A stretch of DNA of 64,000 bases. It comes from Psettodes erumei (lineage: Eukaryota; Chordata; Actinopteri; Pleuronectiformes; Psettodidae). Below the pieces are notes generated by a model. The model ran no database searches. It worked only from the letters and a program-made list of their open reading frames with translations, and was not told the DNA's origin. The translations under genes and the position numbers were made by a program. Positions 22,801 to 35,100 of this stretch are shown here, piece by piece. Position 1 is the stretch's first letter; every line of letters begins with the position of its first letter. The stretch is taken from positions 186,001-250,000 of the forward strand of contig JAFBJZ010000943.1 of NCBI GenBank assembly GCA_016785225.1, read 5' to 3'.

Positions 22801-23035
22801 TTGGTAGTAGTAGTAGTCAAAAGAGCTAATCACATATTTCAGTAATGTTCTACTAAATTTTTTGAGGTATTCCAAATAACTTTGCATAACAAAACAAAGA
22901 GACAAATAGGCAAACACGACTGAAAACAAAAGCTCTTTTGTTGACATAAATAAGACTTCAAATGAAAACACATGTACAGTACACCTTAATAAGAACCATG
23001 TGTTAGCAAACGTTCACATGTCTTGTTTCGCTTAC

Positions 23036-23206
23036 CGTCTCGTTGCCAAACAAGATGTCGACGTAAGGCATGACCATCATCAAGGCCCCTTTAAAGAACT
23101 GGCTGATGAAAGGCGCAGAGAGGTTCATGCAGAAGATTTTGTTGTTATCTGATGCATGCTTCGCCACCTTGAGGATGGACTCCGGGGACACAGTCAGGAA
23201 GAAACC
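23036..23206 (-). CDS. adk: Adenosine kinase, 171-nt internal exon (third in window)
   Basis: 57 complete codons, phase 0 at both ends, from GFFLTVSPESILKVA through NLSAPFISQFF to MPYVDILFGNET. This is the core alpha/beta region of ADK. The NLSAPFISQF strand-turn and the VDILFGNET segment, which begins the NxxE motif, are hallmark family sequences. The acceptor is cttgtttttag (23207 upward) and the donor is ACG/gtaagc (23035-23030). Identity to known vertebrate ADK is very high, with only conservative changes seen. The flanking introns are the two largest complete ones in the window, about 25.4 kb on the 5' side and 17.9 kb on the 3' side. Confidence 0.98.
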
Positions 23207-23872
23207 CTAAAAACAAGACAGTAATGTTTAGTTACATCATGTATTCAGCAGTTGACGTCAGCTAGTTCAAACGAAAGAATCTGTACAGGCTGCATTATCT
23301 GCATTGTGACAACACAACATAGGCCAGATTGGACTGAACTACGGGCCCTTATGGACTGAAACACTTTAAACTGCTAATTTGAGGGTTCTGGATTCTGACA
23401 AGGCAATTTTAGGATGACAAGACTTGGTATTACTGAAATAACACAGGAGCCAAAAGGGGGGAAAAAAGCAGCGCCAGTGCTCCAACATTTATCTGAAATG
23501 TTTTCTTAGAACATAGACAGAGCAACAAAGAAGAGGAAAAAGGGCAGGAAAAAAATCCATCCAGGACAAAGCCTGTGGCTGGGCTCCAAGGCTCGTACTG
23601 GAGGAAGCAACATGCACGTATCCGATGATAGGGCGAACAAAAGTCTCGTCTGGACTCTCCTTACTTGGAAACAAGAGAGGCAGGTCCACTCATTGTGTGA
23701 ATGAATACAAATCAGGTAAGAAAACACCTTTGTGTTTCAGGTGGAAACCTGAAGCGAGACTCTCCTGCAAGCCACACAAAAACACTCCTCCTTTGATACT
23801 GATCTTCTTAACCTTGTTTTTCAGCAACAAGCTGCTCTGTAAAACCACTGTGTCACAATAGGGGCAAAGTGA

Positions 23873-23903
23873 GGGGGGTTATGTGGGGGTGGGGGTGGGG
23901 GGG
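23873..23903 (+). repeat. G-run cluster, G-quadruplex-prone
   Basis: Four G runs (6, 5, 5 and 7 G) separated by ttatgt, t and t. One-base loops between long G runs favour a stable parallel quadruplex in DNA. The ADK transcript would carry the C-rich complement. Confidence 0.75.
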
Positions 23904-25087
23904 TCAGCACAGTGATACATTTAATCTGCTTGAAAAGCTTCCATTGTGGGGTACAGTGCAGTTCTCATTAAAGCGCTATGACATTTGCAGCAACGGAGGA
24001 GCGACCTCCGTGAAAAAGAAAAGGGTATAATACCGACGAATAGAGGGTGACTATGTAGCCAGTCAAATGTACAAGGCATTACAATACAGCTGTGCTAAGC
24101 AGGTGAGTGCTTTATTACGCATTCATGGTGTCATTCACTCTCTGGGCAGACAATGACGTTCCTCTGCGGTACCGTGTGCCCTGTGGCTTTTTTTGGAAAT
24201 GTCTTTAAGTTAAGGCCCAGGTCAGTGCCTGTGGTTGCTGTGTCACCGTACCATCTGTCGAAGACTAAAAAGGTGTTTTCAATGGGCGCACAGAGAGCAC
24301 AGAAGGAACTCACTCCGGGCTAATGGCCCATCACTGACCCTGACATTTTTCTTTTGCGGCGTGCCAATGTGTCAGAGGAAGGGGAGATTGTTTTCTGACA
24401 CAAACGGTCTTTTTTTGCTAGTTGAAAATAAACTGTCATGGTTACCGTAATGTTAACGCTGATCAAAGGCCGGCAGCTCGATCAAATATCCTGAGGGTTG
24501 GTGAACTTTAAAAGCCACGCCACAGCTTCTCTAATCACACACTGGCTCTGTGTAATTTACTTCTAACCTCGGTACCACTGCCAGTGCCATCACATTAAAT
24601 TACCCAGAACTCAGTACTGAAACACATGAACTGATTTGTGAATTAATTATACCCATGTAATACTAAAATACTCTTAAACCGTTTTAATCAATTGTTATTT
24701 GAGCACTTAAGTCCTTTTGATTTGAGGCGATTATTTACGGATCTAGAAAACACACTGCATCCAACCCAAGCTTTACAGTGTTACAACTGTTTCAAAGTGA
24801 TAAAACAAGTAGGACGTCATTAAATTACACAATAGTCTTTAAACCTCAACACCAGTTAAAGCCTGGGATTAAGCCAGGACGTTGAACAGCCACTCTGGTT
24901 TTGACATTTGGTCTCATGATCTCATGTTTCATTTCATAAAAATGTATTAACCTTGTGAAAATGTTGATGTTAGGCCCAGTTCTGCTGAACAAAAACTACA
25001 GGAAACCCTGCACACTAAGTAAAAAAAACAATCCAAATGATAAAATACAACAGTAACAAGTATCTAATTGATGATTCAAGGTACCCT

Positions 25088-25131
25088 AAGACTATATATG
25101 TCATTTAGTGTACATATACATATGTAGTCTT
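25088..25131. repeat. Short hairpin, 13-bp arms
   Basis: aagactatatatg (25088-25100) and catatgtagtctt (25119-25131) are reverse complements with one mismatch, around an 18-nt AT-rich loop. Confidence 0.6.
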
Positions 25132-28100
25132 TTAACAACTGTCAAAAATGGTCAGCTTTGATGCACAGACTTAATAAAAAATATATCAGTCTACTGTAAA
25201 ACCTCTCTGTGTGTCTGTGTTTGAAGTCAAAGCAATGCTGCAGGAATCTCGTTCATAAAAAATGATACAGGCCATTTTTCCACCACGCTCCAAATGTTGT
25301 GACTCCAGTGGCTTGTGGGCAAAAAAAAAAGGCTCAGTCTGAGCCATGTGAAATTCCAGTTCCCATCAGTAGTCTCTGCTGACTACGAAACAGGAGAAGT
25401 TAAGTCTTTAGTGCTGCGGTGTGGATCATGTATCAAGAATACCAGATCCAGTTTCCCAGGTGTCAGGGAGCCTTATGAAGTGGGGTGACTATCACATTTC
25501 CAGGTCAAGATGATCAAAGCGACGGGTACACTTCGTACAATTTCCACCCAGCCAAAACATTCAATAAAGCATTCAGAAATGCATTTTCCTGGCAGACAAT
25601 GATGTGGAGCGATGTTTGGCCATGTCAAGTGGTAATTTGAGGGAAGAGCTGGAAAGGCAGGGCATCCATTTTCAATGTTTACCCTAAAAGGAGGAATGAC
25701 TTCCACTTTACTCACACAAAGAAAATGTCTAAATGCTACTCTGAGGTGAAATTAGCGGTAATCTAACCATAGAGGTCCTAACTGTAACTGCAACGGCACG
25801 CCATCACACTTTCCCCTGCATTGTATCAGTGTTTTCCCAGAGGCTGCTCACATCTGAAAAGCTGGGTGTGATGGATGGCATGGTGTCACCGGGCTTAAAA
25901 TAAAAGTGGACATCTGAAGGGTAAAAATGATCTATTTTGGGAAGGGCATTTTCATTTGCACCGGCAGAGGTGGTCATGGAAAAAAAAGAAAGAAAGAAAG
26001 CTTTTTTTCCAGGCCTATTTTAATTCTGCAGGGATAAGGGGGGAGTGTTCAAAGTACTGTGTCATGGAGGTTTTGTTTGACACTTCCTATTACTCAGGAA
26101 TGATGGAGGGAATTTAAAGCATCACCACCTCAGTGAAAAGAGTAATTATGGCCACTGCAATCACATGAAAGTTCATCAAATCTCCAGATCTGAGTCATGT
26201 TTATTTGCACAGCCCCAAGTCTGAAGTTTCTATCAGAGGGCATTACAGTCTAAATGCCGTCTATCCTTAAAGCTGCTCTTATTAATATTTTTTACTGTGT
26301 ATAATGTCAAAGGAGTGGCTTGTGTTGACAAACCCACAAAGAAGTATTTACTTTGTAGCTTCCCTCTTTCTTTTCATTGTTTTGCTGTTATGGACCAACA
26401 ACTTTACAATTGTTTGACTTACTTTTCGACTAGTTGAGCAGTCTTAATTTAACTTTCTCTTCAGTCAACAGGGAAATTAGTCACTATGGACATCTCTAAT
26501 CCAGACAGGGAAAAATGTCTATCAGTGAAAAAAATGGTAGAAACAGAGCAAGAGAAGCAATGGTAGAGGAGGAACGTAGGTAAACAGAAATACAGTATAC
26601 AGCCAAAAACTTAAAGGCAGCAATGCTACAAAATAACAGGTGTATTCACCAAAATGCAGTGTGCTACATGACTTTGTTTCAAGTATAGAGGTGTTTGTTC
26701 TAGTTATAAATTCTGTGTTGTCAGGAAAGCCCTGTAAGCTCACTGGCAGTGTTTCAAAGCTTTTCAAAAGCCGCCCAGGCCATGCTATCCCTGTCATTAC
26801 CATAGGCAGCCCCCCCCCATCATGCTCTCTGGCGCAAAGGGTTCATTACACAGAATTAGATGTCACACAGATCAGAGCGCGTGTGATGCCACACACTGCT
26901 CTCCTCCTCAGTTATCTCTGTAAAGCACCGTTGCGAGGTGGATCGATAGCTGAGGTTTGGAGCTTCATTAGCTCAGTATGACTCCATCTCCATCAAGACA
27001 CCTCTGGCACGCCATGCTAGAGTTGCAAGATATATTTTACTCCCCGATCCTGAAGGTCCTGCTGTTTTACACACAAACACGCAGGGACAAACAAGACCTT
27101 CACACGTGATGGGGGAGGTGAGGGAAACTGTGTCAGTCTCTGGCTCGATAAGCTGCAGAGAGAAAGAGGACAAACAAACAGAGGTAAGTGATTAATGGCG
27201 TCACAAAGTGCCTTGAGTGGAGGAAGAAAAAATTACAAGGATGAAAAGACCTCATTTAAGGCTTTTCATTTCAAATTAAATGGGGGGGGGTTTGCAAAGC
27301 ACAATACTAATGAGGCTTTGTTTGCATCAAAACGGCCAGTTGGTTTCATTTAGAAACAAGTTCAATTAAACCCACAGAGAAGATAAATGTGTAAAAACCC
27401 TGCGACATCATTAAGCATTCCCTGCACTTTTAGGATGTTTGATCTGAGTGCAAGGCGATTTGACTGCGCTGATAGCATCTGCCTCCTCTTCTTCTCTCTT
27501 CCATTAAGAATGATGTTCTGGTGAAGCTTATCAGACATCTAGGAATTCATCCACTTCTTCTGAGGGAGCTGGAGGGAGGCCAACTGTACTGGAAACAGGA
27601 GGGAGGGCTGTGCTTTTAAAGGCCGCTTGGAGATGAGGAAAAGGGGGCTATCATGTCAGCTGGGATCTCCAGGGCAACATAAATGTGCCACAAACGCTGG
27701 ATTTAACAACTGGGCAGAGACATCACTTACTAACTGCTGCAGTATTTATTTCTAAAACATTTTCTCTGGTTTAAATATTACCCGATTCTCAGGCTAGCGG
27801 ATATCTCTCCCCGAAGTCGGGAATGGTCTCTTGTGGTCACAGTGAAATATAGAGATGCAGCTAGAAGGTCGTGGCAATAACCAAACATATACCTGGCCAA
27901 GGTCGTCTTAATGAGCATGGATAAAACAAGACATTAGAGCCAACCACAGAACACTTAAGGGGAGCGTGTGTCACACTACCAGCCTGCAATTTGTACAACC
28001 ATCAGAGACTGTAATTACATTAACCTCAGACGCCTCCACTTTGTAAAGTAATGGAGGAAACTATGAAGGGGGGGGACTTTAACTGGCATCACAAACATTA

Positions 28101-29400
28101 GGAGAATTAGTTTGATTTTAGCTGTATCTCACAAAAAGAAAGTAAAATGAGGTTCAGCTTCAAGGGTCTTTTCGAATGGCTGCCATTTGCTCTCCTGTTA
28201 AGCTCTACAGTTTCAAAAATGTGTTGGCCGGGGGAAGAGGCCAGCCTGAGCGGGAGAGTGGGATGCCAAGGAATGTACTTAAGATCTAAAACAGACAAGA
28301 TTTAAAGCCAAGAGCATTTAAATGCCAATACTAATCCACAAAATAATTCACCGCAGAGCACAAACTGACTCTCCCTTACAGATACCATATGTTACCTCTG
28401 TGAAGAGATGAAACGTAAAAGCGATGCCAGGAGAGGTGCTTTCTTCTCCTAAAACTGTGTTATCTGGGTAATGAAAAAGAAAACCATGCTTCTCTCTCTC
28501 TCTTCATGTTCTAAAGCAGGCCTATATTTCTACTCTCTAGTTTCTACTGTTATGCGTGCCTCCATCATTGGGAGATTAGCACAGAACAAACTGTTTGGTT
28601 TGCAGGGAGTTAAAATTTGCTAATGCATACACTCTCAAGTGTCCTTGTCTGCCACACTGCACTTAATTAGCATTTTAGTGTGAGCAGTTCTCTCTCCTTC
28701 AGTACCTCTGAAGGGGAAACATCACTCCGACTCACACAAATACACACACACTCACACTCACATATATACACTTTTGGAGTCAAATTGAGCTCCTGTAGTT
28801 TCTTACACGTTTTGAGAACAGGATGGGGACTGGAAAAGGGGGAAATGTGTGGGGGTCGATGGAAAAACGGGATAAAAGTCTGCGATGTGAAAACAGATGT
28901 CGGGGCCTCAGAGTTGTCTCTTCTCGACTGGCTTGAAAGGACGTATTAATATATGGGTCAGATGTATAAAGCAGAGGTTCAGTGTCGAAGCGTCGAAACT
29001 GCAGAGGGGTTTCCAGTTTCAGCGACTTGAGGGTTGTGCACAGGCAGAAACCAAACCTCCGCAGACATTCCTGCTGATGGGAAGTGAACATTTCCAAATG
29101 TGCCACTCTGTAGATGTAAATGAATTAGTGCACTTAGCTTGAACACTAAAATGAGGAACCAAGGAGACAATCTTTCACTGTTCGCAGTCGCTCCGGTGAA
29201 AGCTAGCGCACTAGGTTGGAAAATTACAGGTAATTGCTGAAGCCATTGAATCCAGTTTGGTTTTGGTTGAAAGACTAAAATAACAAAGCTCTGATTGCTG
29301 AAAAGACAAGGGCAGGGAGCTTGGAGGCCCTGTTGCTAAGAGTTAATTTGATACATATTTCTCCCCCTTGAAATGTCTGAGGTACTGGCAAGAGACGGTG

Positions 29401-29417
29401 AAAAAAAAAAAAAAAAA
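29401..29417 (+). repeat. Poly-A run (17 nt)
   Basis: Uninterrupted A17. No retroposed sequence was recognised beside it. Confidence 0.9.
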
Positions 29418-31365
29418 GGAGTGAGAGGGAGGGCGAGACCCCCGCTCTGCCTGCAAATACTATCCATCTGCCATATTACATTTAACCAGCATGAGAAGCT
29501 AAGGGAGCGCCCTTGCACAATATTGTGTGAAGGCTGTCAAACTCAATGCAGGAGCTCGATGCCCACTGCTCAGAGCTGAGGACATGGGGCCGCTTAAATT
29601 CAGTCTAATAATAACTTCAGACTGTGAGCGCTCAGCACCAGCATGATAGGAGAACACGTGGCAAAAAAGAGAACTTTTAATAATTCATGCCTGTTTAAAA
29701 AAAATTAATCTAATTGAAACTGTAATATGATGGCCCCCAGATGAAAACACCAACAGCTATCAACAGCTTTTTGCTTAATCGTCACATTAGAACTTGAAAC
29801 GAGCAGAGAGAGGAAAAAGTTGCTACAGATTGGTAGAGTGCAAAGAAAAATATGATTATTTTGGCCAAATATTCATACTCGTTGGTGTCCTTTGTGGTTT
29901 GTTTCTATGGAGTCATCCTTAGGTTCAAGCTCAAAATTCCCTGGATCCTACACTTACACCCATATCACCCATTATTCAAAGAGGCAGCATCTTTACTTTA
30001 AACCTTGCCTGCCTGGTTAATGCCCATGACTTTCAAACTTCATGCCCCTTGTTAGTAACATAGATTAATAGTCATAGCCAGTGACGAGCTCCTCCAGAAC
30101 CACAGTAGACTGTTTTCATGTACTTAAGTAGTTACTCCTTATTACAAGTAAACTGACCTAAATGAGTAAAAGCAGGAGAATGGCTCTTATCCAATCTTGC
30201 TAAATATTTTGTCTAGAATGATTCATGTCGGTCAGGAGCATCTTGAAAAAGTTTTTTTTGAAAAATCTAAATGAGTGGTTTTCTGATATTTGAAAGTATT
30301 TTATGTTCAGAAATGGCAGAAAAATTGTTGTTAATTAATTTTCTGACAGCTTGATTGATTGCTCGTTGCAGCGCTAAATCAAATATCTTGATAAATGATG
30401 AAATCACTCTGAGCTGACACCAAGGTTTCAGTGTCTTCAGACCTCATTGGCACAACATGGTGCTCACGCTCACAACTGGTATTACTACAGCACTAAACAT
30501 CTAGCTCAGAAAAAAAATCAATTGCCTGGTGGCAAGAAAGTGTGAACTTTCATACCCTGAGCCCAATTTCCTTGAAAGTGGAAGTCCTAAATCAAATCAA
30601 GTCGAGCCAATGCACCGTGGAATTATGCTAAAAATAAAAAAAAAAGACAGCTACATAAAATGACAACTGGTAAGAAATACTGTCAAGGCTAGGAAACTTT
30701 AGAGTTTGTTTATCCACTCCGTGTTTTTATCTTCCCGGAGCTGTGATGATGCTTCAAGTCGACTCTGCTTGTCTTTGTTTATAGTCGGGCCAAGAGGGAG
30801 AAATATTGAGTGCACACAGGTGATGTAAACATACAAAGAGAAAGAGCAGAAACGGCACACTCAACAGAAAGTTTACTATAGTCATGCCAGTGCAAGATGA
30901 AGTCCTATAAAGACTCCTCTGTTGCTGTGGTATTTTTATTGTTGCAAAAAAGGGACATTTTCTGCCTTTCCAATATGTGATGAGTTAAGAGTGTACAGCT
31001 AATCACAGCTGATGGAAATACCTCCACAGAACTTCAAAATCTTAGTGATCAAAGGCAAAAGAAAACGGCAAACTGACAGACACTGACGGAGCTTTCAAAG
31101 TTTTTTAAAGTGAATGCATGATAATGCTATTAAAAGTTGGCCACCATTCCAGTACTGAAATTCTGCCTGTGAGTCATTGTGAAAGTTATTGCACTCGCAC
31201 TGGGTTAAACAGACCCCCCCCCCAACCCACCCACCCTCAAAGCACTCAAATATTAGTAGCGCACTGTGCTAAGAGCTTCTCCCACATGAGAATCACAACT
31301 CAGGCTGAGATGGATATAATCACAGCCAGCAGAAAATATGAGTCCTTCTTGAGCATCAAAAAAAA

Positions 31366-31386
31366 GAAAAGAAAAGAAAAGAAAAA
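31366..31386 (+). repeat. (AAAAG)n short tandem repeat
   Basis: About four AAAAG units following an A run. Confidence 0.8.
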
Positions 31387-32036
31387 TCACAAAATTCAGA
31401 TGCTGATGGTAGGCGTCCGGGTTGTCTGCCAAAAGCACAAGTAACAGGGTGAGGAAATGTGTTAGATGTTACATTAAAATTGTTTGGAGGCATTAGCATG
31501 CTGCCTGCCTTTGATAAATCTGACTGCAAGACATATTAGCCGCAAAGTATTCAATATGACCTCTCTCTGGGATAGATGGGCAATAAACATCTGTTTCATA
31601 AAGATATGTTACATATCTACAGGTGTAAACTGCCCCTACTACACTCTTAGGCTAGTCTAACACAAGGTAGACAGTTGAAGCCTCAAATGTTATAAAGGTA
31701 AGAGATAAACTGCCGGAAGTAAAAAGGAAAAAGTTTAGGTCACCAAAAACTGAAAAAGTCCTGTTAATTGCATCGTTCAGGGATTAAGAAAGTGGTTGTT
31801 TTACAGCTTTCCTGTGGCAACTGAAGTAAATTGAGTCTTTTAAGTAAATGCAAACACTTCCTACAGGTGCCCCAACTTTCAATGACTACCTACAAACCAC
31901 CTGTCTGTACACAAGCAGTGTTGACTACACCCTCTGATGCATTATTAGGACAACACTGTGCCGCAGGAAGCAGAATGTTGCTGTCAGGATGGAGAGAAAC
32001 AGGCAAGAAACAAAGGAAGACAGGCTGGTTGGTCAG

Positions 32037-32138
32037 GGGTTCATCCTACAGCACCATAATGACCCAAGACATACCTCCAGGTTATGTCAGAACCACCTTC
32101 GAAGAAAAGAACAAGACAGTCGGCTTCGAATGATGGAA
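32037..32138 (+). pseudogene. Tc1-like transposase fragment
   Basis: About 34 codons reading GFILQHHNDPRHTSRLCQN and then LRRKEQDSRLRMME. This corresponds to the Tc1/mariner transposase block around the second catalytic aspartate (family pattern QxDNDPKHT). Here the position of that Asp appears to be His, and the usual WPxQSPDLNPIE block does not follow: sequence after ...MME is unlike the family. The frame stays open from 31989 to 32285, but the N-terminal DNA-binding part and terminal repeats are absent. It is an inactive remnant of a DNA transposon typical of fish genomes. Confidence 0.75.
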
Positions 32139-35100
32139 GACCGGCACAGGCTCCAGACTCTCCAGGCGAGCTGGTTTAGGAGGAACGGGACAGAAGGTGA
32201 AAGCAAAGCGACCTGTGAGTGCTTTTGTGGGAACTTCTACTTTCCCTTACAATACTTGATTTCAACTCATTCAATTCAGTTATAGAAACAATGTCATCAG
32301 AGTGTTCAACTACTGTGGATTAAATTTATTTTAACAAAAAGAATCAAATTGTTTATTTGGTCTTAAGTCTCAATTTACCCAGAATTCACAGCAAGTTAGT
32401 TCTATGTACCATAACAAGCAGCTACAAAGGTCTGACAGTACAGGTCGTAAGTCTGTCTATTTGTTAAATCTAAACCAAAAATTCAAACATAATCTTGTGA
32501 AACCTGCTCCAAATCAGGTACTGGGCAAACTGAGAGCTTAAATTGGTCATAGCTCTGTTTGTGATCACAACATTAACAATGATGTTAAAAAAAGGTCTCC
32601 TCTCTTTGTGGATATTAAACCTCAAGCCACCACACAGAAGACCAGTCACTCTCCCGCCTGATTTATTACGATGAGAGCCTCTCAGATGGACAGGAGAGTA
32701 ATCCTCAGCTTCTACACCCACATTCATTTTTCTAAAATTTTAAAGTGCTTGAGATTTCTAAGTGGAGCAGCCTAAATGATACACACGGAGTGTGGAGTGC
32801 CACATAGGAAATGTGCAAATCATCTTTCCATAATACACTGATAGCACGGTACAGTGTGTGCCAGTGTTTGGTGACTGGAGAATTCTCCTCTTCAGAGACA
32901 AAGAAACGTTAACAGAAATTTGGTATCCAATATGTCAATCTGGTTACTTAATATACACCCACATTTCTTAGAGCTTAACCACAACATGAAAAATTACCAC
33001 TTAAGGGAAAAATAAACGTATAAAGCTGGTCTGAGTAGCAGGAGGTGGAAGGTTGGCTTCTAATTGCTGGAGGGGAGAGAAACCATGTTAGAGTAAACAA
33101 AGTCTGATCGATGGTGGGGATTATATCAGAAAGAGCCTTTGGCCTTTGGCCAAGATGAGCAAACACAGTGGTCTCTGTCTCTGCTACAGATGGAAAAAAA
33201 ATAGCCAAGGCAAAAAGCTGGTGAGTTAAAAGTATTACATTTCACAGAGGGGGGAGCAGATAGAGCATAGTACAATGCCAGATATGACATGTAGCCAACT
33301 ATATCACGTCTTGGCTATTTGTATCAGACAGAAATGCCAGTAGATAAGAGGCAGTGTTGTGAGTTTGATGGAAGGCTGTTCCGGCTGGGGGCTTAGCTTT
33401 AGGTCAGGCTACACTCCCACGGCGCTGCAGTGCTGTGTGTGAAACCTCTCCATCACCACACACACGCACAAGTTCAATGCGCTGTTAGCTGGTCACGGCC
33501 GGGAAGAAATGTATTCTGTATACTCGCTGCCTTAATGTGGCGATTGCAATTCACATAAGCCACTTAAGGAAATCTGCAGAGGGGAGAGAAAAAGGTATAA
33601 AACTGAGAGGGGCTTACGAGTTATTGGAGCCTTTTAAATGTGGAGGCTCATCATCAGACAGGGTCTTCTTTTTTCCCCCCACCAAAGTCTTGTAAATGTG
33701 TTCACTCAGTTGCCTTTAAAACCCCCGGTAAAAGGCATTAAATCTGAAAATAACATAATTCATTACCTCAGTTGAGAAACATGTTTAACTTGACGATGTA
33801 ACAGGAGCAAAAGTGCTTTGGTCTCGGTTGCAAGGATTTAAAAGGAAAAAAAGAGAAAGTATGTGCAAAATGTAAGCTTTTCTGTCTGGGATGTCATTCA
33901 GCACAAAAGGAATACTAATGACTTTTGAATCTATTTAGTGACTCACTTCAATTTGTGATTTATATTAATGGCCCATGTATTGCTTTCTCCACATCCAACA
34001 GGGCCGTGTTCTGCTAAATTTCACCACCGTATTCATGTCGATAAGCAGGTGACGACTCGGAGAAAGGGGCTGATTATATTTGCTAATCCCCAAAGAAATT
34101 AGGCGAGATTGATGAAAGCGTGCATATACTCCACACAAAGCCTTGGGAGTCTCTAAAAGCTGTTACCATGGTGGTATCCCATTAGAATAACAAACATTTC
34201 CCCTGGATGTTTAACATCGCTTCCCAGTGAGCACAGCCCTCCCTCCCCCCCCCCCCTTCTCTCCCTCCCCCCCGTCTCTCTCTCTTTAGCACCTGCCTTC
34301 ACATTTTCCACTTCTAAAATTCCACCAGCCGCTTGGAAAAAAAGGTGAAATATGAAATGCAGTTACGAGGAAACTTGAGTGCCAAAAAAAGGACTTTTCT
34401 TCAAACCCGTAATAACTTTCCATGGGAATAGGGAGAAACTTAAAAAGAATAACACTTCCCCTTGATTTTCTACTCCTACCACTTTTTTAAGCAGGCAGTG
34501 AATTTCCTGGAGTGATAAGGGCTTAGCCAATGTAATCCTCAGAGGACCCTTCTCTGGCATGCCAGGAATCAAGAAACCTTTCCCTCTCTCTTGAAAAAAA
34601 AGTAGAAAAAGACAGAGAGGGAGGCAACAGTAGGTTTAGGAACAAGAAGGAGAGGCAGCCAGCATGCCATCTCCCACACATGCTGGCGAATGCAAATTAG
34701 CAGTGTGTGGAAAGAGCAGCCGGACTCGCCTCAGCTGGAGATCAACAGAGGAATATTGATATGACAATGCAAGGGGCTTCCCTGACTCAGACAGCAGGGG
34801 CCACCGAGGATGCTCTAATTGGCCTCACGAAGGAAAGAGAGGGTGGGGGGCCACCCATAAATGTTTCACACAGATTGATTCATTATCAGTTTGCTCGACA
34901 GGCTGGGTGGGCCTCGTAAAATTGTACCATCTTGAACTGGTAGCATGTAAGTCACTGTCACCGCGGCAGGACAGAATATATCATCCTGACCTTTCACTTC
35001 AGATATTGAAATGAGAGCCAGAAACATGACTTGCCACACCGCAGGACTACTACTCTTGCATTTCAAAATGTGGGAGTAGAAGGATAGCGCAATGATAGGT

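Larger units (their letters stand above)
5111..23035 (-). other. ADK intron, about 17.9 kb, insertion-rich
   Basis: Complete intron separating the N-E-T and E of the NxxE motif, with gtaagc donor and ttctag acceptor. It contains most of the foreign DNA seen here: the Polinton-like remnant and spliced coiled-coil ORF (6.2-9.2 kb), two strong hairpins (13.7 and 17.4 kb), an hAT-like element (18.0-18.4 kb) and a teleost repeat fragment (22.7 kb). Between these, 9.5-13.6 kb and 13.8-17.3 kb show only simple repeats and no supported gene. 18.5-22.6 kb has enhancer-like words near 20.4 kb and a CAG run near 22.2 kb. Confidence 0.85.
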
